Below, in pieces: positions 1 to 8,469 of a DNA stretch of 33,023 bases (positions are counted from its first letter, which is position 1; each line of letters begins with the position of its first letter). Source of the stretch: an uncultured Paracoccaceae bacterium (lineage in GTDB: Bacteria > Pseudomonadota > Alphaproteobacteria > Rhodobacterales > Rhodobacteraceae). The notes below the pieces were generated by a model that worked only from the letters and a program-made list of their open reading frames with translations, searched no databases and was not told the origin of the DNA. The DNA is taken from contig CALAXT010000035.1 in the NCBI GenBank assembly GCA_937895435.1, positions 1 to 33,023 on the forward strand. The letters are read 5' to 3'. The position numbers were made by a program, and so were the translations under genes.

Positions 1-398
1 TAAAGATCAGCCACGCGCGGCGTCAGCCCAACGCGGCGCAGTTTTTCCAGCGCAATTGTGCGGGCCTCTTCGCGTGGGCGTTTTTGTGCGCCGCGCAGCA
101 GACGAAACGCCACATTTTCCCAAACCCGCAGACTGTCAAACAGGGCGCCACCCTGAAACAACATGCCAAAGCGGGCCAAAAAGGCATCACGGTCGGTGTC
201 ACGAACGTCTTGGCCATCAACGATGATCTTGCCACTGTCAGGCGTAACCAGCCCCAAGATGCATTTGAGCAAGATGGATTTGCCTGTGCCCGATCCGCCG
301 ATGATCACCATGCTTTCGCCCTTGGGCAGCGTCAGATCGACCCCGCGCAGAACGTGGTTGCTGCCAAAGCTTTTGGTGATGTGCTCAAGAGTAATCAT
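1..398 (-). CDS. mlaF: MlaF-like ABC transporter ATP-binding protein (partial, runs off left edge)
   Basis: This is the ATPase of an Mla-type ABC transporter, which moves phospholipids between the inner and outer membranes; it acts on the cytoplasmic face with the MlaE permease encoded just upstream. The visible 132 codons start at the ATG at 398 and stay open to the window edge, so the C-terminal half (signature motif, Walker B) is outside. Walker A is GGSGTGKS at residues 34-41, and the Q-loop glutamine is in MLFQGGALF near residue 82, a sequence typical of MlaF-type ATPases. The start codon overlaps the mlaE stop in an ATGA arrangement, so translation is probably coupled. It appears to be the last visible gene of a dnaB-alr-mlaE-mlaF run. 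The family is clear; the exact lipid cargo is inferred from the family only. Confidence 0.9.
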   Translation of the reverse strand, partial: MITLEHITKSFGSNHVLRGVDLTLPKGESMVIIGGSGTGKSILLKCILGLVTPDSGKIIVDGQDVRDTDRDAFLARFGMLFQGGALFDSLRVWENVAFRLLRGAQKRPREEARTIALEKLRRVGLTPRVADL

Positions 399-1189
399 GC
401 TGAAAAGAAAAGCTCCGTCAAAAGATAATTTGCGGCCAAGATCAACACGCTGGCCGCAACCACTGCCGATTTCGTGGCCCGCCCGACCCCCTGTGCGCCC
501 CGCCCCGATTGCATGCCATAATAGCAGCCCATCAGCGCCACCAGAAAGCCAAAGACCGCGCCTTTGATAAGACCCGAGGTAATGTCCCAAAGTTCCAGAA
601 AATCAGCGGTGTTTTTCAAATAGGCCGCTTCATTAAAGCCAAGACGGTTCACGCCGACCAAAAAGCCACCCATGATCCCAATGGAATCGCCCACGGCCAC
701 CAGAACCGGTACCGCCAGCGTTGCGGCAAGAACACGTGGCAAGGCCAGGTATTTCATGGGATGGGTCGACAATGTGACCAGGGCATCAATTTGTTCCGTG
801 ACCTTCATCGTGCCGATTTCTGCCGCGATGGATGATGCGACACGGGCAGCCACCATCAGCCCCCCCAAAACAGGCCCCAATTCGCGCGTCATTCCGATGG
901 CAACGATCGAAGGCACAACCGCCTCGGCCGAAAAGCGTGCGCCACCTGCGTAAATCTGCAAGGCCAGTGCACCGCCGGTGAAAAGCGCGGTCAGCCCAAC
1001 CACTGGCAGACTGAAATACCCGATGCTGAGCAGGGCTTGGCCAAATTCATGCCAATAAAACGGGGGGCGCAGCAGATGTGACACGGTCTGACCCGCAAAG
1101 ATGCCAATTCTGCCAATCGCAGCCAGAGACGCCAGAACACTGCGCCCAAGCAAAGCCAAAAGCCGGATGGGATGCTGTGTCAAGAACAT
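395..1189 (-). CDS. mlaE: MlaE-family ABC transporter permease
   Basis: This 264-residue inner-membrane protein belongs to the MlaE permease family and should form the membrane part of a phospholipid transporter with the ATPase encoded next. The family-defining stretch is visible at residues 99-137, running from GMTRELGPVLGGL through the conserved EIGTMKVTEQIDAL. Several hydrophobic membrane segments lie on both sides. Length is normal for the family. Its first 10 bases overlap the end of alr and its stop overlaps the mlaF start, so it sits inside a tight operon. The substrate-binding MlaD and periplasmic MlaC partners are not in this window. Coupling to alanine racemase and dnaB is positional and does not by itself imply a shared pathway. 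Confidence 0.93.
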   Translation of the reverse strand: MFLTQHPIRLLALLGRSVLASLAAIGRIGIFAGQTVSHLLRPPFYWHEFGQALLSIGYFSLPVVGLTALFTGGALALQIYAGGARFSAEAVVPSIVAIGMTRELGPVLGGLMVAARVASSIAAEIGTMKVTEQIDALVTLSTHPMKYLALPRVLAATLAVPVLVAVGDSIGIMGGFLVGVNRLGFNEAAYLKNTADFLELWDITSGLIKGAVFGFLVALMGCYYGMQSGRGAQGVGRATKSAVVAASVLILAANYLLTELFFSA

Positions 1190-2247
1190 GTCTGTCCCTC
1201 GTGATAGTTGCGACCGTACCGCGTGCCAAGCGATGTCAGAATTTCGTAGCCGATGGTGCCTGCCTTATCGGCCAAGGCGTCCACGCCTTGATGTGGGCTA
1301 AGAATATCCAAAACTTCTGGAATTTGTTTGGCGTGTGGCAAATCTGTCAGATCGACTGTGATCAGATCCATCGAAACGCGCCCCACAATCGGGCAGGGCT
1401 GTGCCCCACAAAAGACGTGGGCCCCACCCGCCCCCAAGGCCCGGATCAGGCCATCGGCATAGCCTGCGCCAACGGTGGCGATACGGCTGCGGCGTGGTGC
1501 AATCCACGCGTTTGCATAGCCGACGCTGCAGCCCGGCTCAACCCATCGGGTCTGAATGACGGGCAAAGACAGTGCCACAACTGGGCGTGCAGCCTGAAAG
1601 GGGGCACCGCCATAAAGACCAATGCCCGGGCGTGTCAGATCAAAATGATAATCACGCCCCAATAAAATCCCCCCGGTCGCAGCCAGTGCGCGTGGCACGC
1701 CCAACCCATCAGACATCGCGCGAAACTGTGACAATTGATGGGGGTTCATTGGGTGATCTGGCTGATCTGCGCAGGCCAGATGGCTCATGATCAGGCGGGG
1801 GCTATGTGCCAGAGCTGTGGGGGCCACCGCCCGCCAATCGTCTGATGCCAGCCCCAGCCGATGCATGCCGCTGTCAAGTTGAACGCCAAAGCTATGCTTG
1901 GGCAGCGATGAAAAATGGCGGGTCACCTGTTCTGGTGAATTCAGCATCGGGGTCAAATCGGCCTCGGCCAGCAGAGGCGCGTCGCCCGCCATATGCCCTG
2001 ACAAAACCGCAATCACAGGCTTGGGGCCAATTGCGCGGCGCAACGCCACGCCTTCATGTGCCAATGCCACAAAAAACCAGCTGACACCGGCCTGCGCCAA
2101 AGCGGGCCCAACCCGCGCGGCGCCCAACCCATAGGCGTCTGCCTTAACCACAGCCGAGGTCACGCAGCCGGGTGCCGACAGCCTGTCCAGCGCCGCCCAA
2201 TTGGCCACGATGGCGCTAAGATCAATGGAAAGTGTTGCTTGGCTCAT
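1180..2247 (-). CDS. alr: Alanine racemase
   Basis: Alanine racemase interconverts L- and D-alanine with pyridoxal phosphate and supplies D-alanine for peptidoglycan. I chose the ATG at 2247 (protein begins MSQATLSID, 355 residues) because the frame upstream opens only with a TTG at 2283 and the family normally starts just before this strand. The PLP lysine is K35 in the motif AVVKADAYGLGA, and the second catalytic base is Y263 in VGAGYADG. The C-terminal RVSMDLITVDLT segment is also typical. No good ribosome binding site precedes either start. It lies 51 bases downstream of dnaB on the same strand and overlaps mlaE by 10 bases, so the three are probably co-transcribed. Confidence 0.95.
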   Translation of the reverse strand: MSQATLSIDLSAIVANWAALDRLSAPGCVTSAVVKADAYGLGAARVGPALAQAGVSWFFVALAHEGVALRRAIGPKPVIAVLSGHMAGDAPLLAEADLTPMLNSPEQVTRHFSSLPKHSFGVQLDSGMHRLGLASDDWRAVAPTALAHSPRLIMSHLACADQPDHPMNPHQLSQFRAMSDGLGVPRALAATGGILLGRDYHFDLTRPGIGLYGGAPFQAARPVVALSLPVIQTRWVEPGCSVGYANAWIAPRRSRIATVGAGYADGLIRALGAGGAHVFCGAQPCPIVGRVSMDLITVDLTDLPHAKQIPEVLDILSPHQGVDALADKAGTIGYEILTSLGTRYGRNYHEGQTCS

Positions 2248-2298
2248 GATGTGGGGTTTTGACAGCCGCCGCGCCAAGGTCAAGCGTTATTGTAACGC

Positions 2299-3795
2299 CT
2301 AGAACCCAACATCGGGGCCATTTTCTTGCCAAGCGCGCGCCAGATTGCCAAAGCGGGTAAAGCGGCCCTCAAAGCTCAGCTCGACCGTGCCAATCGGGCC
2401 GTGGCGCTGTTTGCCAATGATGACCTCAGCTTTGCCATGCACCTGCTCCATCGCGGTTTGCCACTTGGCCAAGCCTTCCAGATCGTGGTCGCCGGGTTTT
2501 TCACGCTCTTTGTAATATTCTTCGCGGAACACAAACATCACCACATCGGCATCCTGCTCGATCGAGCCGGATTCGCGCAGATCGCTGAGCTGGGGGCGTT
2601 TATCTTCGCGCGATTCGACCGCACGCGACAACTGGCTGAGCGCAATGACTGGAATATCAAGCTCTTTGGCAATGGCTTTCAGGCCTTGGGTGATTTCTGA
2701 CACCTCGTTGACGCGGCTGTCACGCGCGGTGGCGGGGCGGACCAATTGCAAATAATCGACGACAATCACATCCAGCCCATGGGTACGTTTCAGGCGGCGC
2801 GCCCGCGCCGCCAGCTGGCTGATGGGCAGCGCGGGCGTGTCATCAATGTAAAGTGGGCAGGCCTCAAGCGCCTTTGCAGCCTCGACAAAACGGCGAAATT
2901 CGGTTTCGGTCATGTCACCGCGGCGGATCTGCTCTGATGGCACCTCGGAGGCTTCTGATAAAATTCGGGCGGCCAACTGTTCGGCGCTCATTTCCAGGCT
3001 GAAAAAGCCAACGACGCCGCCATCCACCGCACCCTCTGTGCCGTCGGTACGCCGCCCCCGTTTATAGGCTTTGGCAATGTTGAAAGCCAAATTGGTGGCC
3101 AGTGCGGTTTTTCCCATCGATGGGCGGCCTGCCAAAATCAGCAAATCCGACGCATGTAATCCGCCAAGCTTTTTGTCGAGATCGGCCAGCCCGGTCGAAA
3201 TACCCGCAAGTCCGCCGCCGCGCTGATAGGCGGCATTGGCCATGTTCACCGCATCGGTCACGGCTTTCAAAAATGATTGAAAACCACGTTCAGTCTGGCC
3301 CTGTTCTGCCAGTAAATAAAGCGCCTGTTCCGCAGCCACGATCTGTTCGCTGGGCTCGCTTTCCATATCAACCCGGTTGGCCCGGTCGGAAATATCGCGC
3401 CCCAATCCAATCAGCGCGCGCCGCACCGCCAGATCATAGATCATTTGCGCATAGTCGCGCGCCGCATAAGAAGAAATTGCCGCGCCCGCCAAACGGGCCA
3501 GATAGGCAGGCCCACCCAGCTCTTTCAGGCCCAAGTCTTCTTCGAGAAAGGGCTTCAGCGTGACGGGTGAGGCCAATGCGTTTTTCTGAATTCGTCCTGC
3601 TGCGATTTCAAAAATGCGCTGATGCACGGGGTCATAGAAATGTTCGGCCCGCACCGTGCTAGAAATGCGATCAAATACGTCATTGTTGGTCAGAATGGCG
3701 CCCAGCAATTGCTGTTCGGCCTCAATGTTCTGGGGCATCGTTTCCAGATCATCCAGGCCATCGGATGCGCTGCGCAGGGGGGCCGCTTCGTTCAT
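2299..3795 (-). CDS. dnaB: Replicative DNA helicase DnaB
   Basis: DnaB is the hexameric ATP-dependent helicase that unwinds DNA ahead of the replisome. The N-terminal DnaB domain covers roughly residues 20-125. The RecA-like C-terminal domain starts near residue 195, with Walker A GRPSMGKTA at about 223-231 and a Walker B segment DVIVVDYLQLV. Later come the DnaB-typical ALSQLSRAVE and LSDLRESGSIEQDADVVMF stretches. Two in-frame ATGs lie two codons apart (3801 and 3795). The GAAAGG at 3802-3807 is correctly spaced (6 bases) only for the one at 3795, giving 498 residues. A perfect DnaA box lies about 75 bases upstream. The gene begins a minus-strand run continuing into alr, mlaE and mlaF. No intein or frameshift is seen. 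Confidence 0.97.
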   Translation of the reverse strand: MNEAAPLRSASDGLDDLETMPQNIEAEQQLLGAILTNNDVFDRISSTVRAEHFYDPVHQRIFEIAAGRIQKNALASPVTLKPFLEEDLGLKELGGPAYLARLAGAAISSYAARDYAQMIYDLAVRRALIGLGRDISDRANRVDMESEPSEQIVAAEQALYLLAEQGQTERGFQSFLKAVTDAVNMANAAYQRGGGLAGISTGLADLDKKLGGLHASDLLILAGRPSMGKTALATNLAFNIAKAYKRGRRTDGTEGAVDGGVVGFFSLEMSAEQLAARILSEASEVPSEQIRRGDMTETEFRRFVEAAKALEACPLYIDDTPALPISQLAARARRLKRTHGLDVIVVDYLQLVRPATARDSRVNEVSEITQGLKAIAKELDIPVIALSQLSRAVESREDKRPQLSDLRESGSIEQDADVVMFVFREEYYKEREKPGDHDLEGLAKWQTAMEQVHGKAEVIIGKQRHGPIGTVELSFEGRFTRFGNLARAWQENGPDVGF

Positions 3796-3869
3796 GGTCA
3801 TCCTTTCGATCGGGCGATGTATGCGCGATCAAATGCGGTGGTGCAAATTGTATAAGATCGTGGAAAACC

Positions 3870-3878
3870 TGTGGATAA
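3870..3878 (-). promoter_or_regulatory. Perfect DnaA-box sequence upstream of dnaB
   Basis: The plus strand reads TGTGGATAA, the exact complement of the consensus DnaA box TTATCCACA. It lies in the 159-base gap between pyrE and dnaB, about 75 bases before the dnaB start. DnaA acting as a transcription factor on replication genes is known in alphaproteobacteria such as Caulobacter. Binding here is inferred. Only one perfect box is seen, so an origin is unlikely. Confidence 0.5.
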
Positions 3879-3954
3879 CTCTGCCGCCCATCATCTGGGG
3901 GCAGGGTGGCCGGGATGCTCTATATCTGGGAATTCCTCTGCGGCGATCCGCCCA

Positions 3955-4638
3955 TCAATCGGCAAAAGGATGCGCATCTTGCCAGACGCGTGGCGCATTC
4001 AAAAACCGCTCAACCTCAGTTAGGGTTTCATCATCAAAGCAGCGGCTGGCGCGGGCCTCGGCCAAGACATCCCACCAAGTGCACAGATGGTGCAGTTGAA
4101 TTCCATGCGCCCCCAAGCGTTCTTCGGTATCGGGAAAAATGCCATAGTAAAAGATCACTGCCGTGTGGCCACATTGTGCGCCTGTATCCCGGATGGCGTC
4201 TACAAAGCTCAGCTTAGATCCGCCATCTGTGGTCAGGTCTTCCACCAAAAGCACCCGCTGTCCTTCGGTCATCGCGCCCTCGATGCGGGCGTTGCGGCCA
4301 TATCCTTTGGGCTTTTTGCGCACATAGGTCATGGGCAGACCCAAACGCTCTGCGATCAGGGCTGCAAAGGGGATGCCTGCGGTTTCGCCGCCTGCAATGT
4401 TGTCAAATGCTTCAAAACCTGCATCACGCATCACAGTGCAGGCCATAAAATCCATCAAGGTGCTGCGAATGCGCGGATAGCTGATCAGTTTGCGGCAATC
4501 AATATAGGTGGGCGAGGGCAGACCAGAGGCGAGCTTAAAGGGCTCTTTGGCGTTGAAATGCACCGCACCGATTTCCAGCAACATCCGCGCACTCAACCGG
4601 GCGATTTCGGCCTTTGGGGGGAAGCTGGTTGGTATCAT
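3955..4638 (-). CDS. pyrE: Orotate phosphoribosyltransferase
   Basis: PyrE joins orotate to PRPP to make orotidine 5'-phosphate, the fifth step of pyrimidine synthesis. The 227-residue protein has the PRPP-binding motif [14 protein letters not shown] at residues 129-142. It also has the mobile-loop region [17 protein letters not shown] around 105-121, which identifies it as an OPRTase and not another phosphoribosyltransferase. The ATG at 4638 is preceded by GAAAGAG at a suitable distance. It lies 90 bases downstream of pyrC on the same strand, so the two consecutive pathway genes are likely one unit. A C-terminal extension of about 20 residues after the core fold is common in alphaproteobacterial PyrE. 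Confidence 0.96.
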   Translation of the reverse strand: MIPTSFPPKAEIARLSARMLLEIGAVHFNAKEPFKLASGLPSPTYIDCRKLISYPRIRSTLMDFMACTVMRDAGFEAFDNIAGGETAGIPFAALIAERLGLPMTYVRKKPKGYGRNARIEGAMTEGQRVLLVEDLTTDGGSKLSFVDAIRDTGAQCGHTAVIFYYGIFPDTEERLGAHGIQLHHLCTWWDVLAEARASRCFDDETLTEVERFLNAPRVWQDAHPFAD

Positions 4639-4728
4639 GGTAGGTCTCTTTCAAATGGGGGCGACATCAAGCTGGCGCTTGCTGCCTGAGATGAGGAAAA
4701 ACATCAAGGGTGGGTATGGCTTGGGTGT

Positions 4729-5766
4729 TCAGGTTTCAACATGCCAATGCAGATCAAAACCGGGATCAAAAACGGTAACAGGCCCCGCGCCCGTCTCGAT
4801 GCACGCTGGATAGCGGATGGGATCGCCCTTGCGCAGCGTGATTTGGGCCCGAGATTGCCGTAACCCGTAAAAGGCGGCACCATGGGTTGAGGTGAAGCCC
4901 TCAAGCTTGTCCAGCGCGCCCTGTTGCTCAAAGACTTCGGCCAAGATCGACATCGTATTGGTGGCGGTAAAGCAGCCCGCACAGCCGCAGGCAGATTCTT
5001 TGGCATCATCTGTGTGGGGGGCCGAATCGGTGCCCAGAAAAAAACGTGGGTCACCCGAAACAGCCGCCGCCAGCAGCGCCAAACGGTGGGTTTCTCGCTT
5101 GGCCACCGGCAGGCAATAATAATGCGGCCGGATGCCGCCGGCCAGGATGTGATTGCGATTGATGACCAGATGATGCGTGGTCAGCGTCGCCCCCATGTTG
5201 TCTGCGGCTTGAACATATTCAACGCCTTGTTTCGTTGTCACATGTTCCAAAACAATCCGCAGTTCGGGTATGGCGCGGCGCATCGGGTCAAGGACGGTTT
5301 CTAAAAATACCGCTTCGCGGTCAAAAATATCGACATCGGCATGCGTGACCTCGCCATGCAGGCAGAGTGGCAGACCAATTTCGGCCATCCGTTCCAGCAC
5401 CGGGCGCACAGCGGCGAAATCGCGCACGCCTGACTGCGAATTTGTTGTGGCCCCAGCGGGATACAGCTTGACTGCATGCACCAGACCGCTGGCGTGGGCG
5501 GTGGCCACATCATCTGGGTCGGTTGTTTCGGTCAGATAAAGCGTCATCAGGGGTGTGAAATCGGCGCCATCAGGCAGGGCTGCCAAAATACGGGCGTGAT
5601 AGCTTTGGGCTTGGGCGGCGGTGACAACGGGGGGCACAAGATTGGGCATGATCAACGCGCGGGCAAAATGGCGGGCGGTTTCAGGAAGGATGCCCGCCAG
5701 CATCGCGCCATCGCGCAAATGCAGATGCATGTCATCGGGGCGGCGCAGGATCAGGCGTGTTGGCAT
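4729..5766 (-). CDS. pyrC: Dihydroorotase (class II, PyrC type)
   Basis: Dihydroorotase cyclises N-carbamoyl-aspartate to dihydroorotate, the third step of pyrimidine synthesis, using a binuclear zinc centre. The 345-residue protein matches the E. coli PyrC class. Visible ligands are H14 and H16 in [10 protein letters not shown], the carbamylated lysine K99 in [15 protein letters not shown]136 in CLHGEVTH, H174 in LEHVTTKQ and D246 in GTDSAPH. The mobile-loop and C-terminal segments look complete. It sits between a glycosyltransferase gene (50 bases upstream) and pyrE (90 bases downstream), all on the minus strand. No strong ribosome binding site precedes the ATG at 5766, but the HLHLRDG motif position fixes the start closely. 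Confidence 0.96.
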   Translation of the reverse strand: MPTRLILRRPDDMHLHLRDGAMLAGILPETARHFARALIMPNLVPPVVTAAQAQSYHARILAALPDGADFTPLMTLYLTETTDPDDVATAHASGLVHAVKLYPAGATTNSQSGVRDFAAVRPVLERMAEIGLPLCLHGEVTHADVDIFDREAVFLETVLDPMRRAIPELRIVLEHVTTKQGVEYVQAADNMGATLTTHHLVINRNHILAGGIRPHYYCLPVAKRETHRLALLAAAVSGDPRFFLGTDSAPHTDDAKESACGCAGCFTATNTMSILAEVFEQQGALDKLEGFTSTHGAAFYGLRQSRAQITLRKGDPIRYPACIETGAGPVTVFDPGFDLHWHVET

Positions 5767-5816
5767 CAGGGCATATCCGGTTTTGCAGAGGGAGCAGCGG
5801 GCTGGGTATTTGGCGA

Positions 5817-6881
5817 TTACTCGTTCGACTGGGCCGCAGCCTTTTGCGCATATTGCACCAAAAGCTGTGCTTGGGCCAGTGGCAGCGCGCGGGTGGGTTC
5901 TGTCATCAGCAAGCGTCCATAAAGATCTCGAAACGGCTCTTGGAGCATCAGCGTTTCAAATCTGGCATGCCGCCATGCCAATCCGTGGGCATGCAGATCA
6001 GCCAGGACCGGATCAGAGATTAGGTCAGCCAAAAGTTGGGCGCGAGCTGGCGCCAGCGCATCAATGCTGTGATCGGCCTCTTGGTTAAAATTCCGCTCAA
6101 TCCAATAGGACATGTCAAAGGGTGCGCCCGAGCGATTTGCGCGGCCACGATCGGCTTTCAGGACATAGCTTTCCATTGCGCCAAGCGCATAGTGGTTTAG
6201 CTGAAAAAGCGTGTAGTTGTCGCGGCCAAACGGGCTGATCAGGCCTGCATCATGAAAGCGCGGCGCCATTTCACGCCCTGCGCCATCGACCCAGACAGGC
6301 GGAGGGGCCGATTGATCGCGCGCGCGCGGGCGGTGCACCCCCAACTTGCGATAGCGGCCATCATTGCGAAACAGGGTTTTGAACATTGCCGCGCGCCATG
6401 GCCAATGCAGGACGCGCGGTGCGGCTTGGCGAAAGGTCTGTGTGATGGGAGAGTGAGTGAAGTGCTGCACGCCAGCATTGCCAAAAAAACGCCATGTCAT
6501 TGGCAAGGCCGTGGCGTGCGGCAGGGCTTTGAGCAGGCAGCTGAGTTGGTGGTGCCCCGCGTGAATATTTACAAATTCGTCAACATCAAGGGTCATTGCC
6601 CAATCGGCAGCCGCCATTAATGGGTGAGCCTGTGCGCGGACGAGCGCGCTCCACTGTGCGCCTTTGGCGGCCAGCGCGCCTGCATCTTGGGCGTTGTTGG
6701 GCAGATAGGTAAGCCACCCCATGTCTTGCAACCGCGCCAGCATGGCATCTGTGCCATCTTGGCAATCATTGGCAAAAACCAAGAAGTCGGTGAAGCCGCA
6801 CGCGCGGTGGTGGGCCAGCCATTCAAGTAAAAAGGCGGATTCGTTTCTGACGGTAAGAATGGCGAGAAAACGTTGGGTCAT
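5817..6881 (-). CDS. Family 2-like glycosyltransferase
   Basis: The 354-residue protein opens with [19 protein letters not shown], a nucleotide-sugar binding start typical of a family 2-like glycosyltransferase group (Pfam Glyco_tranf_2_4 type). A metal-binding DVDEF motif follows at residues 99-103. These proteins transfer sugars to surface polysaccharide or other cell-envelope acceptors; donor and acceptor here are unknown. No membrane segment or signal peptide is seen, so it is probably cytosolic or peripheral. It is the first gene of the minus-strand run that continues into pyrC and pyrE. The link with pyrimidine synthesis may be only positional, although UDP-sugars depend on UMP supply. 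The start at 6881 has a weak ribosome binding site; the family motif begins within 12 residues of it, so the start is close to right. Confidence 0.82.
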   Translation of the reverse strand: MTQRFLAILTVRNESAFLLEWLAHHRACGFTDFLVFANDCQDGTDAMLARLQDMGWLTYLPNNAQDAGALAAKGAQWSALVRAQAHPLMAAADWAMTLDVDEFVNIHAGHHQLSCLLKALPHATALPMTWRFFGNAGVQHFTHSPITQTFRQAAPRVLHWPWRAAMFKTLFRNDGRYRKLGVHRPRARDQSAPPPVWVDGAGREMAPRFHDAGLISPFGRDNYTLFQLNHYALGAMESYVLKADRGRANRSGAPFDMSYWIERNFNQEADHSIDALAPARAQLLADLISDPVLADLHAHGLAWRHARFETLMLQEPFRDLYGRLLMTEPTRALPLAQAQLLVQYAQKAAAQSNE

Positions 6882-6937
6882 GGACGGCAGTTTGGCGCAA
6901 TGGGCTGGGCTTGTCTATGTCGCAAGATGGGAAGGTT

Positions 6938-6990
6938 GCGCGCCTTTGGCGCGTGCCTCCGGCGGGGATATTTAGAAACGAAAGAGGGGG
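6938..6990. repeat. Hairpin plus CCTCCGGCGGGGATATTT motif, candidate dispersed intergenic repeat
   Basis: A short GC-rich hairpin (7-base arms at 6938-6944 and 6948-6954, loop TTT) is followed directly by CCTCCGGCGGGGATATTT and a purine-rich run. From memory, this motif recurs in intergenic DNA of many Rhodobacterales genomes. Only one copy occurs in this window, so its repeat status cannot be shown here. It lies between the divergent glycosyltransferase and creatinase genes. Confidence 0.4.
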
Positions 6991-7068
6991 GATGATTTTT
7001 GGCGGCGTTTTGGGGGACGGTGTCGTTTTTTGGCCTGCGGTGTTTATGGTTGTGTGAAACACCTGATT

Positions 7069-7119
7069 GCAAGCGCGGGCGATGGCGTCGCCCGTCAGGG
7101 TTTTGCCCTGACCGCTTGC
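7069..7119. repeat. Perfect three-way-junction inverted repeat in the creatinase leader
   Basis: Three nested helices close exactly. The outer arms GCAAGCG (7069-7075) and CGCTTGC (7113-7119) pair over 7 bases. Inside, CGGGCGA (7076-7082) pairs with TCGCCCG (7088-7094) around a 5-base loop. TCAGGG (7095-7100) pairs with CCCTGA (7106-7111) around TTTTG. Only one base (7112) is unpaired at the junction. This could be a structured RNA element of the creatinase transcript or a palindromic mobile repeat of DNA. It is too short and wrongly built for a tRNA, and its loops do not match guanidine riboswitches. Confidence 0.65.
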
Positions 7120-7194
7120 GGGCCAAGTTTGGCGTGCTGTCGTCCTGAACGCCGGGATCTTGCTGAGGGGACGGCGCGGCTGGGCCCCCGGGAT

Positions 7195-7198
7195 GAGG
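7195..7198 (+). promoter_or_regulatory. Ribosome binding site deciding the creatinase start
   Basis: GAGG lies 6 bases before the ATG at 7205. Other in-frame starts at 7160 and 7193 lack such a site, so 7205 is preferred. Confidence 0.6.
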
Positions 7199-7204
7199 TC
7201 TGAG

Positions 7205-8431
7205 ATGATATCCGATAACAAGAGTGTGACGCGGCCGGAATTTTACCGGTTTCACAATGGCCAAAAAGCGGCGTTACCGTTTTCAGCCGAGGAATATACC
7301 GCGCGTTTGGCTGGGTTGCGGGCTGCGATGGCGGCAGCGGACGTTGGCGCCTGTGTTCTGACATCAATGCACAATATTGCTTATTATTCTGGGTTTTTAT
7401 ATTGTGCTTTTGGCAGGCCCTATGCCCTCGTGGTGACCCCCGAGGCCGATGTGACGATCAGTGCGGGAATTGATGCAGGCCAGCCGTGGCGGCGGTGTCA
7501 TGGGGACAACATCACCTATACGGATTGGCAGCGTGACAATTACTGGCGGGCGATCCGGTCTGTTGCTGGAACGGGCAAGCTGATCGGATTTGAAGGCGAT
7601 CATTTGACCCTAATGCAGCAAGAGAAACTGGTTGCGTTTCTGGCCCCAAGCGCGCTGCATGACATGGCGCCTGCGACCATGCGCCAGCGCATGCACAAAA
7701 GTGCGGCCGAGATCTGCTTGATCCGGGCGGGTGCAAATGTGGCGGATGTCGGCGGATTTGCCATTCGCGAAGCGGTTCGCGCGGGTGCACGGGAAATTGA
7801 TGTGGCGATGGCTGGGCGTGATGCGATGGAGGCCGAGATTGCCCGTCGTTTTCCGGATGCGGAATATCGTGACACTTGGGTGTGGTTTCAATCGGGTTTG
7901 AACACGGATGGGGCCCATAACCCCGTGACCGCGCGAGTTTTGACGCGGGGGGATATTTTAAGTTTGAACACGTTTCCGATGATTTCGGGATATTACACGG
8001 CACTTGAGCGCACGATGTTTGTGGGTGAGGTGGATGCTGCAAGTTTGGCGGTGTGGCAGGACAATATTGCGGCGCATGAATATGGGATGAGTTTGCTGCG
8101 CCCTAGTGTCAGCTGTGCCGAAGTGACCCATCACTTAAATGCGTTTTTGGACGATCGGGGGATGCTGCAATACCGCACCTTTGGCTATGGCCATTCGTTT
8201 GGTGTTTTGTCGCATTATTATGGTCGTGAGGCGGGTTTAGAGCTGCGTGAAGATATTGACACGGTGTTAGAGCCTGGAATGGTGGTATCAATGGAGCCGA
8301 TGCTGACGATACCCGCTGGTCAGCCCGGCGCTGGCGGATACCGAGAACACGATATTTTGGTGATCACCGAGACGGGCGCTGAAGATATCACGCATTATCC
8401 CTATGGCCCGGAATTCAACGTGGTTGGCTGA
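7205..8431 (+). CDS. Creatinase (creatine amidinohydrolase)
   Basis: Creatinase hydrolyses creatine to sarcosine and urea. The 408-residue protein follows the Pseudomonas enzyme closely along its length, for example HNIAYYSGFLYCAFGRPYAL and the block YRTFGYGHSFGVLSHYYGRE. It has the metallopeptidase M24 (pita-bread) fold but, as in creatinase, no metal site. Residues H238, E268 and E364 correspond by alignment from memory to the active-site His and two Glu of Pseudomonas creatinase (about 232, 262 and 358). The start at 7205 is fixed by GAGG 6 bases upstream. It stands alone on the plus strand; no sarcosine oxidase, urease or creatininase is visible nearby. A strong hairpin follows its stop. 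A close M24 paralogue with another amidino substrate is possible. Confidence 0.93.
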   Translation: MISDNKSVTRPEFYRFHNGQKAALPFSAEEYTARLAGLRAAMAAADVGACVLTSMHNIAYYSGFLYCAFGRPYALVVTPEADVTISAGIDAGQPWRRCHGDNITYTDWQRDNYWRAIRSVAGTGKLIGFEGDHLTLMQQEKLVAFLAPSALHDMAPATMRQRMHKSAAEICLIRAGANVADVGGFAIREAVRAGAREIDVAMAGRDAMEAEIARRFPDAEYRDTWVWFQSGLNTDGAHNPVTARVLTRGDILSLNTFPMISGYYTALERTMFVGEVDAASLAVWQDNIAAHEYGMSLLRPSVSCAEVTHHLNAFLDDRGMLQYRTFGYGHSFGVLSHYYGREAGLELREDIDTVLEPGMVVSMEPMLTIPAGQPGAGGYREHDILVITETGAEDITHYPYGPEFNVVG

Positions 8432-8436
8432 TGCTT

Positions 8437-8460
8437 GGGGTGGGGGGCTGCCCCCACCCC
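8437..8460. terminator. Bidirectional hairpin terminator between creatinase and cupin
   Basis: A perfect 10-base stem, GGGGTGGGGG with CCCCCACCCC around a GCTG loop, lies between two convergent genes. It starts 5 bases after the creatinase stop. There is no clear T-run on either side, so it may act as a stem-only or processing barrier. Confidence 0.75.
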
Positions 8461-8469
8461 CGTTCTGGC

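Larger units (their letters stand above)
6882..7204. other. Structured intergenic region between glycosyltransferase and creatinase
   Basis: These 323 bases separate two divergent genes and hold no plausible gene. From left to right they contain a short hairpin with the CCTCCGGCGGGGATATTT motif, a G/T-rich stretch (about 6980-7060), a perfect three-way-junction inverted repeat (7069-7119), and further weak dyads, such as GGCGT at 7131-7135 pairing with ACGCC at 7149-7153. A GAGG ribosome binding site at 7195-7198 serves creatinase. I could not identify a convincing -35/-10 pair. Confidence 0.7.

Noticed and set aside
3796-3954. Replication origin near dnaB
   Set aside because: Only one perfect DnaA box and no AT-rich unwinding region or box cluster were seen.
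7069-7119. Three-way junction as a tRNA, hammerhead ribozyme or mini-ykkC riboswitch
   Set aside because: It is only 51 bases with two inner arms, lacks a T-loop and anticodon arm, lacks the CTGATGA and GAAA hammerhead core, and its loops are not ACGR.
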